A DNA stretch of 64,000 nucleotides from Rhynochetos jubatus (Eukaryota > Chordata > Aves > Eurypygiformes > Rhynochetidae): contig CM050656.1 of assembly GCA_027574665.1 (NCBI GenBank), positions 7,577,501-7,641,500 on the forward strand. Reading direction: 5' to 3'. The notes under the pieces are model-generated. The model was given only the letters and a program-made list of their open reading frames with translations, was not told the origin of the DNA and ran no database searches. Position numbers and translations under genes: made by a program. Of this stretch, positions 1-15,000 are shown in pieces (position 1 is the stretch's first letter; each line of letters opens with the position of its first letter).

Positions 1-1890
1 AAGGTAAATCCCACCTCTCCTTCCCAGACAATCTGTCCTGTCCCCTACGTGTCTGAAGCTCAAATCCACTGTTAAGAGTTCAAGGCGCATGCACTGGGAC
101 ATTTATTGTCAAGGAATTCTTTAACATGAACTGGTTAATTCCACCTCAGTCAGCACATGTGTTGAAATCTATTTTTGAACAAATAATGTTAACAGGCCAC
201 TTGCTGTTTTTTCTATCCTCAACAGTAAGATTTAGATTTTTAATTCAATACCTGTATCACAACATGAATATTTTTGAAATAGATACTCTAGTTTCCTGGA
301 CACAGTTAACTCCTGTTATATTTCAATTACTGATGATAACTTTAACACAAGTATTGGGCTGTAATTCAGTGCCGCAAAAATACTGAAGGAGGCTGCAAGT
401 CCATCTAACTCATCAAGGGCTTATGTGGATAATAGCAAAATGAATGGGGAAAATCCAAGTGATTTAACCCCAACATTAATTTTTAAGCAAAAGACTTATC
501 CCCAGAAGACTAAGTGGGATGTATAGAGGTATAATACTAAAATTAGCAACATTTCCATGCTTTTGTAGACCTTCTCTGACCTAATTTAGGCAGCTACTAC
601 TGGTCTTGAAATATTACCGTGCAAGCATCATGTGTGATGACACTCACATGCTGCTGGTATAAAAGGCATTTTGGTTTGGGCTTTTATTTGTGGAAACAAC
701 TTGCCAGACACCCAATACTGCAACACTTTGTTCTATGTACAGGAAAACAGAATCTCTGAAGAATAAACAGCAGTTACTGTTGACAGACATTGATAATTTA
801 GCCACCAATGATTTCAATATTCTACCTTTACAACATTGAAAAAATACTCTCTGTATTTCAAGACTGTAATTTTGTAAGTTAAAGGCAACCCACATTTCAA
901 ATTCTGGATGTATTTCAGACCACTGCTTTCATAAACTACTTCTTGGTGTATTACTTGGCTGATACATTACCATACTGAGAAAAGTACAAGGTATTTTAGT
1001 TTGACACATTTCAAAGAGAAATGCTTTGCTGTTCGGGAAGACAGCACAAGCTTTGCCAGTGTTTTGCAAAACACCGCTTACCAAAGGCTTGGTATAACCC
1101 CTCCTACAAAATATCAGTGACAAATATCCATTACAGCAACTCCTGCATTACAAATAATGTTTCAGAAACACTTCTGTCATATCCCAAATATTTTTTTTTT
1201 ACAATTAATTCAATTAATTTCCATTTATTCCTGCTGAAATATTAGCTCCAATGATAACAAAGAATACCTGTATGTATAAACACCACTCTTACAACGCTTA
1301 AACAAGATAGACTAACTGACATTAATCTTCAGTTATTACAGTAAACGTGACATCCACCTTCCATTACAAAGCACAGTTAATGAATCATTTAGAAAACTAC
1401 CCACAGACTAAGACAATCTTATCTCCCTATTGCATGCATAAACAATAGCCAATGGCTCAATAAATGTAAATATACATGCTTCATATTTACAAAATTTGTT
1501 CTCAGCAGTCTAAAAGAAGGTCTACATGTTGAACTGAACGGCTGTCACATACGTACACTGAAAAGAGCTTCTGTTCAGCAAATAATTAGCATCCGTCCTT
1601 GCTATCTGCATTACATATACTCCACTGCCCACACTCTACAATAAACAGAAATTAATATGATACATACAGAAAAATTCAGGAACAATTAACAAACATGTCA
1701 TTTACAGGCACTAAAGACATTTTTAAAATGTACCACAAGCAATCTTTTCCTAAAATAAAAAACTAAAAAATAATTCCTAAGAACTCACAGACATACCCAT
1801 CTTGAAGACTCAGAAGTCAAAAAAGTTATCTATGAATAATGAACTGTTCACAGCACCTAAATGCCAAGAAAAATGATCATGGTAAATTAC

Positions 1891-1913
1891 ACCTCATGAA
1901 GAATTCATGAGGT
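1891..1913. repeat. perfect inverted repeat, 10-bp arms, 3-nt loop
   Basis: The left arm acctcatgaa (1891-1900) and right arm ttcatgaggt (1904-1913) are exact reverse complements around the loop gaa. The site lies inside ELAVL4 intron 1, so the transcript could form a short hairpin. No function is inferred; such hairpins occur by chance in long introns. Confidence 0.9.
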
Positions 1914-4900
1914 CTAATTTTATATTATTTCTAAGTGTTCATTAATGAACAAACTCAGAACATTCTCCCATAAAAAAAGAATTTAGATAAATAATGCAAA
2001 GCTCTTACTTTATCTAAAAAAGCTCTTTAATTAGCATTGCAAGTTGTTTGCTTTTACAAGTGAAAACAAATGGTGCCATGGCAGAGGTCCCACAGCCATC
2101 TCCTGAACAGCAATGACAAAAGGAGAAACAAACAAAACCTCTCAAGGAAAATAAACGTAGATTCAAAGGTTTTCCTCCAATAATGAGAAACAGGTTTTAA
2201 CTCCCAGCTCTCTTCAATGGGACAAGTCTCAGAACTTTTCTGCAGGTAAGAGAAGCCCAAAACTGCAGGAGCTGCCTGACTGATCCATCCACAGCCCTCC
2301 CACCCGCAGATCTGTATGTGAGTTGCCATGCCAAAGCCGAAAGGTCGGTCCATGGCTATGGAGTGGGACATACAAATACACCCCAGACCAGGTCCGGCAG
2401 CCCTGGGCCAGCAGCTGCATGCCCTCACCCCACTTTCACATGCAGCCACCACTACTCACTTCAGGGGGATAAAGCAGATCTTTTTGTGGAATGAGGCACT
2501 GGATCATCAAGTCTTCCCATAGGAATGGTAAAAAAGGTGATTTTAAATTTTCACTGGTTCAAGACCACAACTCCAGCCAGAGCAAGAAGTAGATGCACCT
2601 GACCCTCACGCACACATTACATGGGCTTCTTCCCAGAGCAACCTCAGAAGAGGCAACGGCTGCGTGCAGCTCCAGTACTGATGATGCTCTCCAACACAAC
2701 TGTCAAATTTCACTGTCAATTAGATTTTTATTAAATCTTAGGTACTGCACAACTAGACATTGCTATTATTTACTTAATAAATACATCATGAACATGAAAT
2801 AAAGGAGGGAAATAAGGCTTTTGAGTAAATCCACCTGGAGGCAAATCCAATATCCCAGAAACAAATCATTATCTAACCCTCCCTATTTTGACATGCTCCC
2901 CACTCGTATGTACTTGGACATGCTCCATCTTTACCTTCCTTCGAGTCAAAGCCATATTTAATATTTTGAATATAGCTACAGCTAGAAGTCTCAGCTCAAA
3001 ACGAGCAGCCTTTGCCTCTCACAGCAGGGATACAGACTTCTATGAAACCTCAGAGCGCACCAGACAGGTTGAAACAGCGTTCAAACACTTAGTTCACATT
3101 TATGGGCGCCATAGTAATCGCACCGAGCACACAAGTGATCCAAATGGAGAAGATCACAAATGCATTCATTTCAAGAGTCAAGCTTCAGTCCAAATAAAGG
3201 AGAAAATTATTTTCTTTAATAGCTAATTTTATCCTGATCTAGCCCATTATAGGCTTTTGCGTGAGTATGCTAAAACAAAATATTCTGTCCCCAATCTGCA
3301 GCGAAATGAATGCAGAGTTTATTGCCAATATTACTTGTTATCACAGCAGTGCCTGAAGGATGTAACTGATGCCACCACCAAGTTGTGCTAGATGCTGTAC
3401 AAATGGGTAGTAAGGGCAGGGACTGCTGCTGTACCAACACAGTGACAGAAAATAGACAGGCAAAACCTGTTATTTTTATTCCGAGGTTTGCAAAAGGGAA
3501 AAAATGAGACCAAAGTATCTAGGCAAACTGCTGAAGTTAGACAGTAAGCTGTGACAGCTCCATAACACAACACCATATCCTCAAACCTGGCCCAGAGATA
3601 AGGTCACCAATCCTAACAACTCTTTCAAAGAGCAAAGCAGCATTATGATGCACCAAACTGCCTCTTTCCCCCCCCAGAGTTTCAGATGTCTTCTGTTCCC
3701 ATGAAGTATGAACTCTACAGTTTTGTATTCAATTTCAAGGACAAAAGGGAATGAGTGGGAAAAAAAATGGAGACACCAAAATAAGTGACAACCATTTTGA
3801 CAGCAATAACTACTAAGGTATCAGTAGAAGAAACACAGGTCCATAACTACACACAAGATAGGAACAAAGGCATCACAACACACAATTCATACGGTCTCTT
3901 ACTCTTCCCGCAGGTAAGCCAGGGATGAAAGTAGAGGAAGATAACTACAATTAGCATACATACAGCTCAGCATTCCCCAAACCCAGAGGATTGGAGAGCA
4001 TAAGCATGGTCAAGCACTCCATGCACAGTGATTTCTGGGACGCACAAGAGAAGTGCTGCACCACACATTTGCAGCGACAGAAACTCTTCCGTAACCAGAA
4101 TATGGTTATACTTAGATGCATAACCTCGGCTCATAATATTTGAGGTCCTTTATGAACTTCTACTGGGCTTCATATTCAATCACTATTTCCAGCTTCTTAA
4201 CCTCTCACAATGACTAAAGAAACTACATGTGTTTGAAACCTCAGAGCTGTTTGTCTCTTATTCTTCAGTGTTCAAACATCTTATGAAAGTCTAGAGCAAC
4301 TGTGCTCAACAGCACTAACAAAATGGTGAGAAAAAACCAGTATAGTAGGTGATGCTTTCAGAAGGTTCCCACTCCCCCTGTATCACAGTCATCCTTTTCA
4401 ACCAAGACAAACTTGACTTTCTTGAAAATCAGCCACCTATGCTCTCTTTTTAGACTTGTTTCACAGGAATTAGCTTGTAGCAATTTCTGCCATTAAACAT
4501 AATTTACATATGAACATATGGGATTAAAAACCTTTATTTCCCAGCATTCAAACACCGCTCCGGAACACAGCTTTGGAGAGAGCCACCACAGAAAACACCC
4601 AGAGAGGAAAATGGATGTGTGTCCCCAGTCTGTTAGACAGACAGACAATTAGCTCACATTAAAACTGCTCACAACCTCTGGTGTCCCACACTCCGTAGAC
4701 CTTAAAGGCTGGTGGCAGGGAGGTGTCCTACTTCTGTGTCAGGACACAGCCATCAAAGGCTCCGGCCCATGCACATCCGAGGGTCACTGGCCACCTCTGC
4801 TCAAAGGTCTGCATGGTTTTTCAACCCAAACAGAGGCAGCAACACACTGTCAGGCTCTGCCTTCCAAAGGAAGATCTATTCCTTCTATCACCCTTTACTT

Positions 4901-7900
4901 CCACCACACCTGTATCAGGCAACTCTGTACCTGAAATTTTACAAGGGCTTTATTTCATCATTCTTGATTGTTCCTTATTCCCTCCTCGCTTTTCATCTGG
5001 ATCTACTACTTGTTCTTTCGAGATGCCTATAAAGGCCAAGCAAGTCTGAAAAAGCCATCTCAACAATAAGCTGACATCTTTGATTGACCCTCCAAGCCAG
5101 AATTTGCTAAAAACATCCTCTTTTTCTCCATGGATTGCATTTTATTAGGCAGATACCACAAAGGCAAGAGGTCTCCCAGTGACTGCCTTGTCCCTCTTGA
5201 AAAAGCAATGATGACTAACCAAACCCATTTTTAAAATCTGTGCTTGCAGGGTGATAAAAAAAGAAACTCCACCAAAATCATTAAGTATACGAGACAAACC
5301 CTGGAAGACCGAGGAGGGTTTCTCAAAAGCCTAGATACTAGGTAACAATCACATAACACAACAGCATGGTAGAGACCAACATCTAAGGCAAACCTTCAGT
5401 CTAAAGGATATACAGCCTGAAAATACACTGAAGTGAAAGCAACCAAAATTAGTATTTTTATATTTTTGGTTACTTTCTGAATTTTATTTTTAGCTCAGAG
5501 TTTTTTCCTAATCACTACTTACTTGCTTAGTTCACTGACTACATTACTGAGTTATATATTACTAATCTATAAGTGAATTATATTACTGACTTGGGAATAT
5601 ATATGTTGCACTGTGTACTGACGCAGATTCCCATGGGTACGTACATGCTCATGTAAGAAGCAGACAGCTGCAAGTCTTCAGCTGCTGTAGACCTGTCACA
5701 ATCCCACTTTGTTTTTCCCTTTAAGAAAATAATCTAGACTCATTTGCAACCTGAGAGTTGAGACAGTGAAAGCTGCATTACAAGCCACACTGAAACCTAA
5801 AAACATCTACTTACCAGAAGGCAAAGCAAAGCAAGGACAGAGCAGGCTCTCTGTGAAGCCTAGGAACATCCAACCCCCCCATTGCTGCTATTTCTACTGA
5901 AGTTCTAGAAACAAAAGCTGTGATTTTCAGAAGCCCTTAAGCAATTTAAGATTCATTAATGTTCACTGCAATAGGATTTCAGCTCCTAAGCTCTAAGTTT
6001 CTCTTCTGAAAATGTTGCCCATACATTTTTCACGCAAAGACAGGCTTACATTAGGCAGGAATGGATGGCTTAGCAAGCCACACACCACAACCACGATATT
6101 TTAAGGCTCTGTCCTCAACAGGACCTTAATGAAGACACAGTGGTAAATGCAATTAGGAAATACTAATCAACATGTGTACATCTTGACTGCTGGCAAAGAC
6201 ATCTCTATGGATACTGCTGCTTGCAGGTCTCAGACCTCAAAATAGGTCTTAGCTGAACATCGTAATTTCTACCTCCATCATCAGAAACAGTATCTCACTG
6301 CAAGCTAACAGGGTATTTATCTTAAAACTGAACTGGATTAGTAATAAAGAAGAAATTTACAGTTTTTGTACAATTCACCTGTAAGCCTACAGCACTATAC
6401 CACACCAATACTGCTTATAGAAATAATCTTTTCATGAAATACAGGCATTTTTCTTCTGTAACACACCTATGGTAAGCAAAGTTACAATGAATTACTCCAA
6501 ATAGGGCCATCACCATCTTTAAGGTCACAGACAGATAATGAAAGCTGAAGACTTGAGTAATTTCTAGTGAAGAGTGATCAGAAATGACCTTCTAATATGC
6601 AGAGGCAGCTGTTTACTCTGCCTGGAGTACTCACAAAAGAAGCATCTACACAATGGCTTAAACAGAGTAAGTTTTAGTGAGATTTATCCCATACAGTATG
6701 TTACACTAACACTTAAACGAAGTCATGCATAAAAGCATCTACGCTAAGCTCAAAACCCCATTACCATAGATTAATAATATATTATTCATTGACAAAGGAC
6801 AAAATATCAAGTACATATGCATCTACCTGTCACAGGTCAGGATAATAGATCCTACTGGCTTATTCTGAACATCAACTCTATTAAACCTCTGTACTATGGA
6901 AAACATGCCACAGGCCACATCAAACACCCTCCGTATTCCAATTACTAGGATTCCTCCTGAAATTTCCAGGTGAAGTGATTGAAAGTCACCAAATTCTTAT
7001 TCTAATAAATGAACATACCCTGAACAGCAAAAAATTAAGAAATCCTTCAAAACTGCTTAAAAAACAAACAGGCAGACCCCACAGTTGACATACTCCTGGT
7101 TACAACACCAACCTGCTAATGCACCCAACGGGAGCCGGGCCAGCTTCAGCCCCACTCAGATACCAGCACTTGTGGGCCGGGAGGGATGCAGGCCACCACA
7201 GCTGTCCCAGCTCAAACACCATACATTACATGGTGCTTGGATGCCAACAGGCAACCAGAAAAAAAAGCCGGCATTATTAGAGACTAGGCAGAAATGTCTT
7301 AGCAGCCTAAACACATAAGAACAGTGTGGGTAGCGAAGAAGTCAATAACCAAGGCGCTGTCCTTTCTACTGGCTACCTTTGCGTACAATCCTCAGCAGTC
7401 ACAAGCAGACTTCTGAAACTTAAAGCTGGATCCATTACCACCTGTGTTTCACCTCAAAGATGATGACACGCCCAAGATGACAAAAGTGACATTGTGTCAT
7501 TATTAAAACTAACAATCACCTAAGCATCCCTGACCATGGGGGCATTCAGCCTAGGTGTCCGTGGTCCAGCGTGGGGTTGCAACGCTGGAGGAGAACATGG
7601 GTCCTGCAGCAGCCGCAATGGCTACGTACGGCTGCAAAGCTTCTCGATAACCACGAACATCACACGTAACATCTGGTTTTGCACATAGCCAAGACGAGCA
7701 ACAAATTAAACTCAGTTTCTACCCCAGTGAGCATCTACATTTGTGAACACATCTTTCAGTAGTTGGGTAATGACAAGCACAGACAATAAAAAAGGATTCC
7801 AAAAATATACTACTCTTTCCTGGATTAGTGTTTCTACAGTTAAATATAAACTGTGCTCTATAAATTATCAAACACAATGTCAAATTCTGAAGTGCACTCT

Positions 7901-10900
7901 GGAATCTCTCACAGAGCACACAAAATACAGAAAATGATAATTTTGTCCTGGCCCAGTTAGTCTGAAGAACAATATGCTACTGTGCTAGATCATGGAGTGA
8001 GTTCCCATGAACGGTCACACCGAAAATGGCCACAGCCACCTCCCTAGTTGCGCACTGAATTTTTCAGGACCCTCTGCATCAAGCAAAGGGATTAATTCCC
8101 TGAACAGCTGCTCTCACAGGAAGGGAATCAACAGCAACATTGTCACAGTATAGCTGGCACACGCACATTAGGAAGAATTTCCAGCATTCACGCTTTCTGC
8201 TAAAAAATCAACTTCCCCCTACTCATCTACTGCCAGTAACTTCATTTGGAACAAAGATCGCCAGGGAACGGTATTAGAACTATTTTTATTTAAGGAGCAT
8301 TTGTTTACATGCATTATTATTTCGACAGTGTCGTGACTGTGCCTCTGCTCTACAGAAATAACAGGATCGGTCTTTGCCCACAGGTTCTGCACACAGTAAT
8401 GCAAAAAGTCACCGACCACCATTCAGAGACCAAGGATGACCAGAAGATTATGAACACAAGGGCAGCAATTAACAGTCACATTTATCAACCCTTCAATCAA
8501 GTAAAAAACCCAAATAGGTGACACCAAGTGCAGAACACATCAACACTTCACCAGTTTAGCGACTCAAATCAGGGCTGTTTCATGCTGTCAACTCGTGAAT
8601 TTTACGTTATCTAAGATCAAATTGCTGATGGCTGTGGGAGCCTACATGTCAGCTTAGAAGGACTGGGAAAAGGCATGGCCTGCTCCCCGGATCAGCATTT
8701 GGCTCAGTACAAGCACTGGTTAGTATTTTGCCTGTGTGGTTAACTATGACCCTTCTCAAACCAGAACTACTACAGACAAGTTGATTTTCCCACACCTTAA
8801 GCACCAGACATCAATAAATTAAATTAATGCCCATATTAAAGAAAAAATGTCCAGTATGAAATCTTCTAAAGTTTAGTCTAGCAATAATCCAAGTCACAGT
8901 ATCACTTTTGCTTTTAACAGGGTAAAGAAACATGGACTTGGGCAATTGTCCTGATCTGTACTGGGAGAGAAGAGACAAAGGGACAGAGCTGTTCATGGAT
9001 TCTACATCCTTGCTAGGCAGTTAGGCATAATTACAAGATGAGTCAGATCCACCTTAAATTATAATTTTTTAGTATTGCTGTCTTTGCTATTTTTCCAGTA
9101 CACAATGAGAGATTCATAAGGGGAGGAAAAATAAGGACAAGCTTCCTCCATCGCTCATGTCCCCACAAAAGCTTTTTGACAGCACTCAACCTGGGAGTAA
9201 CTACTTCCTAGTGCTCAGAAAAACCACCGGCTACTCCAAACAAGCACACATGCAATTACAGGCCAACACACAGGGCCCAAGCGCAGTGCGGTTACCTGCT
9301 CCAGCAGCGGTCTTTTGGTCTCTACATGGCAGGTCAGACGGGATGTTCTCACCAAACGTCCCTCAGGAAGCAAAAACGAGAGGGAGTCGTTTGGTTTTCC
9401 ATCCGCATCTCGGCGAACACACCCAGGGACGCAGCGGAGTGACTGGATCTGAAGGACTGACACTACTGGAAAGGCTCCAGTGGCATCACTGCCCTCTGCC
9501 AACACCAAAAAGCACTTACGTGGACAGAGATGCATTACGCCTGGAACCTTCTCGAAGCACTGGGAACAACAGAATCACCTCCCACAGTCATTTGTGTGTG
9601 TTTTCAAGCAAACATAGGTTATCATATTGTCTTTGCCTCCAAGACTTCAGGATGCTTACACCCCAAAAACACTACCACACTGATTCTGAAAAATATTGGC
9701 GCACAGCTCCAGACTGGGAAAAAATACCAACCGTAACATGTAAGAGCTTTTACAGAAATAAGAGTTTAAATATTTAAAGAATAAATAAAACGACCTATTT
9801 TATTTGAGAATTCAAGGACATACAATTTCCCATCACAACAGCATGGCTGACGCAACTGCATGTGCCTTAGCAACAAAGGCATACTACAGAATTTGATATA
9901 CATCATGACTAAAGATTATCAAAGCCAGGATTGTAACTAAACCATTTCCAAAGAGGACATGCAAAGGTTCAGCTATCTTTTAATTAATTTTTTCTTAATA
10001 TTCTTTTTGTCCCATTTAATTAATGATTCCTAACTGGTTCACAGTGTTTTCTGACTTTTACAGGTTTTCATTGAGGTGAAAGACCTCACAGAAGACACCT
10101 ATTGTTCTACCTTTGATTGTAAGGCACAGTTAGGTTCCTCCCCACTTTTTGGGGGCCTAAAGAAGCAATAATGCATTAGGAGTTCCAGAACAGTTTGGGA
10201 AAACACGGATTATAGTGACAGAAAGTAGAGATCAAGCTAACACTGCTTCTATTGAGCTAATCATTAATGAATTTATGCAAGCAATGTAAACGCTACAAAT
10301 AAGACAATGTTAGGTAGCTGCAAAAATTAACTGCGTACTTATTACAGTCTTATCTGAAAGTATTTAATTTCTAACACTGATGTTCCAATGCTATTGCAAA
10401 CTCTGTCTGAATACTTAAATAAGTAAACAACAAACAAAAGGTCTCATCTTCAGTGCCCCAAGCTATCATCCCAAACTGGTTATAATTAAAGGTGTGAACA
10501 ACAAAGTAACAAACCTGCAAAGTCAAGGTTCTGAGAAATTAATGGGCATCACACCACTGCACCAGTTCAGATTTATCACTCATTATCTCCCTGACTAGCA
10601 CAGTGCTGTTTCACGTATTTGTGCCTCCTTCTCTTTCCTCCAAGCCTTTCCTGCCTTTTCTAGATGGCTAATTTTAGACAATTACTGCCTCTGACACATT
10701 GAGACCTTTTCTCCCTCCTTTCTTCTTGCTGTAAAGCTAGTGACCTACAAAAGCCCCCTGCACCTAAAATATTCCAGTATTGTAGAAAGACAAGATTGAT
10801 CATTTGAGGGGAAAATCCATTTCTCCAACATTTTCGCTTTACATTATCTCAAAGAGTTAAACATACCCAAACACAAAGGCTAAGGCAAAGAACAGGTCCC

Positions 10901-12193
10901 CATTGAACATGGATTTTTATTAGGATTAGATATGTGGTACCTGAACTGAAATGTTGCCCTCCTCCTTGCAAAATTCCTCAGAAATAAAAGTGTGCCTTGC
11001 TTTTAAAGTTACTTGGGCATCCTGCCTGCTGGAAACTGGACATTTACACAAACAAATGGGAAGTATAACATTACACAAGTACCCTTTCCCTTCTCATACA
11101 AATCACCGCATTTTTCTTAGCGTCCATTCAAATGGGAAGATACACACCCATGAACTCACACACGTAGAGATACATGCGTGCCCATACCTCTTCCTCCACC
11201 CTACTCGGAAAGAAAGGGAAAGAACAAGAGAGGGAGAGGAGTGCAATGGGGGAGGGGAGACTTTCCATCACAGATCAGCAGATTTTGCAAAATCTGGCCT
11301 ATCCTTTACAGAGGTGCCACGCTTCTTAACATCACCTCACTTGCAAAAAGCCCGTTTGCACCCACTTCTCCCCCCAAACCCCGATGACATTGAAAAAATA
11401 CTGCATTGCAGTATTTGCCAGTGCATCAGAGTGTATCCAGTCAGCTGTCCCACAGACTAACAAATGTACATTTTAATGTGTCCAGGCATGTAAATGAGCT
11501 GTCTAGTGGACACCGATTGCCAAAACGGACAAGCGAATCTGCCGAGTTACAGCGAGGGGGAGAGAGTCGCAGATAATATTCCCTGCCACTGCTCATTTCT
11601 TGCCTGGGGTGTTTGCTGAAATTATTTTGAAAGTTCAAGTTCCCAAAGAAAACGACACATTCCCCTGCCAGAATATGGGACACAACGATACCTTATTTCT
11701 TTTGAAAAACCTCAGGGTGCAGAGTGGCTCTAGGTTATGTACCAACAGTATGGCAATTATACACAGAAAATAACCTGCACTTAATTAGTACACTCCCAGC
11801 ATACCAAGCAGAAAGGTTGAGGAGAAAATTCACTGTAACCTAGAAGATGTTCTCTAAAAATCTAATACATTAAATATATATGTAAGATTAACGCAACTGG
11901 ATTTTCTTTCAATGGAGTCACAATATTTAACAGGACCAAATAAAGATGATGAAGACTATTCCAAACCCATTCAAATGGGATTTTTAAGTATACCCCTTCT
12001 AGCTCATTGTAACCATCCTTTGTCACAACAGCTCGGGCTCACTTAGAAAGCTCAAAAAGGTAAAATTAATAAAGAGGAAGAAAGGAAAGGAGGTAACCAA
12101 GCCAGTCAACACTGGAGAGGCATCCCGGTATCTGACATGGGAACTTGATTAGCAGAGTACATGACCATCGGATTTTCAAACTGGCAGCTGGTG

Positions 12194-12218
12194 ATTTTAC
12201 AATATCCAATTGTAAAAT
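12194..12218. repeat. perfect inverted repeat, 10-bp arms, 5-nt loop
   Basis: Arms attttacaat (12194-12203) and attgtaaaat (12209-12218) flank the loop atcca in ELAVL4 intron 1. AT-rich palindromes of this size are common in introns, so only the structure is claimed. Confidence 0.9.
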
Positions 12219-12253
12219 TTCATCCTTCGGCTACTAGTTCACCAAGACAACAA

Positions 12254-12270
12254 TTTTTTTTTTTTTTTTT
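12254..12270. repeat. poly-T run (17 nt)
   Basis: An uninterrupted run of 17 T on the plus strand, so poly-A on the ELAVL4 sense strand. No retroposed gene sequence is seen next to it that would make it a poly-A tail. Confidence 0.9.
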
Positions 12271-13945
12271 AAATTGCCAAGTCTAGAGACAACTAGATTT
12301 TCTCCACCTTTTTCCCTGAATAGAAAGAGGTTTTAACATTTTAATCTTTATTACCCGTAGCAGCCCGAATTATATTTCTCTAACAGCTATTTTTCTATAT
12401 GAAGGTTTACAATGCAATCTTTTATATGCAAAAAGAGAATGCCACTATGTACAGGCAGGCTGTATTCATTAATATAATCTTAAAACAAAGAAAAGAGAAA
12501 GATCAGGGCAGGAACACGTGCACTACAAAACAAGGATTACATTATTTTTAAATCTTTGTAGAAACACCAAATTGAACAGAAAATGAAAATGTAACTACTA
12601 GCTGATGACTCTTAAAACAAACAATGCAGCTGTGTATAATAAAAGGCACCCTTATTTATTGTCATGACTAAGTTAACAGATTTAGAACACAGTATCTCTG
12701 TTTTGGACAGAAGAAAAATTATTTTACTCACGTACAACTACAATGCATGTCAGAATACATCTCTCTGCACATGCAGACAGTAAAATACAGAATTTAACAT
12801 ATGCACACACACCCCCCCTCCGGATCTGCCCCCCACATTGTGAAGCAGGGCAGTTTTCAGAGGGCCATTCAATTACTTCTTCACAGAAAGGATTGCAGCA
12901 GAAGCAATACTTAAAACAAAGCAAATTAAAAGGGGGATTTAATTTCTTTTTATTCCTATTTAAACTAAGCACTACCATTCCTGCTTGAATTTGCATTCGA
13001 AGTAAGCCTGCACCAGAGGAAAGAAGAAAGTAAAAATATTTTAAAATCTGAAGACAGGAAGGCGTGTTCTATAGTCTTGCTTTGCTTCTCTGGTGCCTCC
13101 TGATGTGTGATAGAGAAGCATTTTCTGGGCAACCCCATTTTTATACCTTTTACACTATTGTCTATCACTTACTAGACTACTACGCTTTAACACTCCCAGC
13201 ACCAATAACCTTGTTTAAAGATGCAATTCTGCTATTTCCCATTATTGTTTGCCACTACAATAAGGGATCATCACAATCAGCAAAATATTCAGCCACAGTT
13301 TAAAAAGTAAAGTTGCCACAAGGAGCCTGACATTGCAAGGGGATGTTGCTCCAGCAGAAATATAACAGACCGTGGCTAAAGGTGGGGCTGGAGATGAAGA
13401 GGAGAATAATCTCATTATTTTTGTAAATTCTGCTCAGCGCATAAACCCTAGGATATGGTGAACTCCCCTGAACTGATTATTCTGCCATATAACCATCTGA
13501 TTTTGTAAAAATACCAATATCACTTAACACAAAATCACTGCTTAGGGTAAATTCATTCTACCTACTGTTCTCATAGGGACATTTGCTGGAAAATTCTAAG
13601 AAATGATTTGCAGAAGCTATCAGCTGTGGGAGTTCACTATTATACCTCTGTCAACTTCATTCAATATAATTTACATTTTTTTTTATACTGCCTCACAGGA
13701 TTCCTTGCAATTTTTTGCACGTACAATTTCACAGCAGGGAGGGGGAAGGAAAAAAAAACCCACCACAAAAAAAAAAAGAGAAAGATAACCCTCTTTTGGA
13801 GAGGAGAAAGAACAGATGCTTAAAACCAGATTTCTAGAAATCACTATAAGCCTGAGCCAGAAATGTAATTAACACCTATTTATAAAGAATAATTAAAGTT
13901 GTGACTGCCACAAAGAACAGCAGAGATAATCGAGGTAGCCCCTGG

Positions 13946-13979
13946 TTTTTTTCCCCCCCCCAGATTTTTTTTTTTTTTT
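13946..13979. repeat. polypyrimidine tract T7-C9-agat-T15
   Basis: A T run, then a run of nine C, then a run of about fifteen T, so a homopurine tract on the ELAVL4 sense strand. It marks the intronic edge of the CpG-richer leader region. Confidence 0.85.
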
Positions 13980-13984
13980 ACACT

Positions 13985-15000
13985 GTTTGCAGTATTCCCA
14001 CATGATTGCCACCTGCTCCCCCACTCAGCTTCCCCTATGCTCGTTTCCCCGGCAACCTTTCATTGGCTTTTCCTCCCAGCTATCGCTTTCAGTTCGGCTG
14101 CTCAGTCTAATCTTATTTGTTTTACACCCATCAAAACAAGCAGCTAGACAAAGACAATCCTGTAAGAATGGGAAAAGACCGTCGCTTTGTTTCCCCGGTT
14201 ATAATAAATATCCGCGGCAAAAGTCTGCAAAACGTTAAATTAAGGGAAAGGGGGGGACCCCCTCACCCCCCAGCATCCCGTGGGGCTGGCAGGAGGGATG
14301 GGTATTGTGCGGGTTTGGTCCCAGCCCCCACCCCCGGGTCCCCGGCAGTTGTATTTGATCATGCCATTTTGCACAATCTGTAAGGAAAGCACAAAAGAGG
14401 GGACGAGACGAGCACGTCCGGGCTCCTCTGCCAGGAGAATATAGTCTAAAAATAGAAATACTATTTTTCACATAAATGGCTTTGACTTCTCCCTGCATTT
14501 AAAAAAGCACAAAACAACACGGCTCCCACCCCAGCCCCCACCCCGGCACAAAAAACACACCCTTCCATCCATCCATCCATCCATCCTCCACAGCACCGGC
14601 TCCATAGGAAACGCAATACCTGAATTTTAGAGGCGATTATTAGGTTTGTATTTAAGGCTGGTGTGATACAAGCGGAGGTTAAACGGCATCACGGGCTGCC
14701 CGCTCCGCCAGGCACATGCGGTACAATGACACCGTGACTGTCAGCACCGACCATCCTCGCTCGACTGAAACGCAACCTTCAGTGGAAACGCCGTGAAGTG
14801 CCATCACAGTTCGATACGTTAAACATATCTAGAGATATATGCACACAGAGAGGCAGGCATATCCGGCACAATAAAAAAAAAAAGAATAAACAAGGCTCTC
14901 TAATTTTATTTTATGACTCACGATCCGCCACCCCGAAACAAAAGAAATTCGCCAGGCACGCGAGAAGCGAGACAAAACCCCACGAGCAGGCTCTCCCCAT
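13985..15000. other. CpG-retaining block just inside ELAVL4 intron 1
   Basis: Compared with the preceding 10 kb this kilobase keeps many CG dinucleotides, for example around 14050, 14185-14230, 14280-14420 and 14690-14830. It includes a minus-strand CCAAT box in 'cattggctttt' near 14061. It lies immediately downstream of the MEWNGLKM leader exon and is probably part of the ELAVL4 promoter and regulatory cluster. No open frame or donor consistent with another leader exon was found in it. The regulatory role is an inference from composition alone. Confidence 0.45.
14564..14586. repeat. (ATCC)n microsatellite
   Basis: About five tandem copies of a tetranucleotide (ccatccatccat...) in the CpG-retaining block of ELAVL4 intron 1. 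Likely polymorphic in length. Confidence 0.9.

Noticed and set aside
2054-2452. 132-codon minus-strand open frame in ELAVL4 intron 1
   Set aside because: It is on the ELAVL4 strand, so a cryptic exon was considered. The translation matches no Hu-protein segment and no acceptor-donor pair frames it convincingly.
9157-9777. 206-codon plus-strand open frame in ELAVL4 intron 1
   Set aside because: Longer than most chance frames, but there is no recognisable domain, no splice or promoter context, and it is antisense to a long intron. Conservation of the frame in other birds would revive it.
10951-11460. 169-codon plus-strand open frame in ELAVL4 intron 1
   Set aside because: No family resemblance or start context. 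An overlapping frame of similar content suggests chance.
14045-14062. X-box-like GTTGCCGGGGAAAC on the minus strand in ELAVL4 intron 1
   Set aside because: The second half-site has A where the consensus needs a pyrimidine, and ELAVL4 is not a ciliary gene.
14741-14748. TCAGCACC, left half of an RE1/NRSF silencer site, near ELAVL4
   Set aside because: An RE1 site would be attractive for a neuronal gene, but the right half (GGACAG-type) is missing at the normal and extended spacings.
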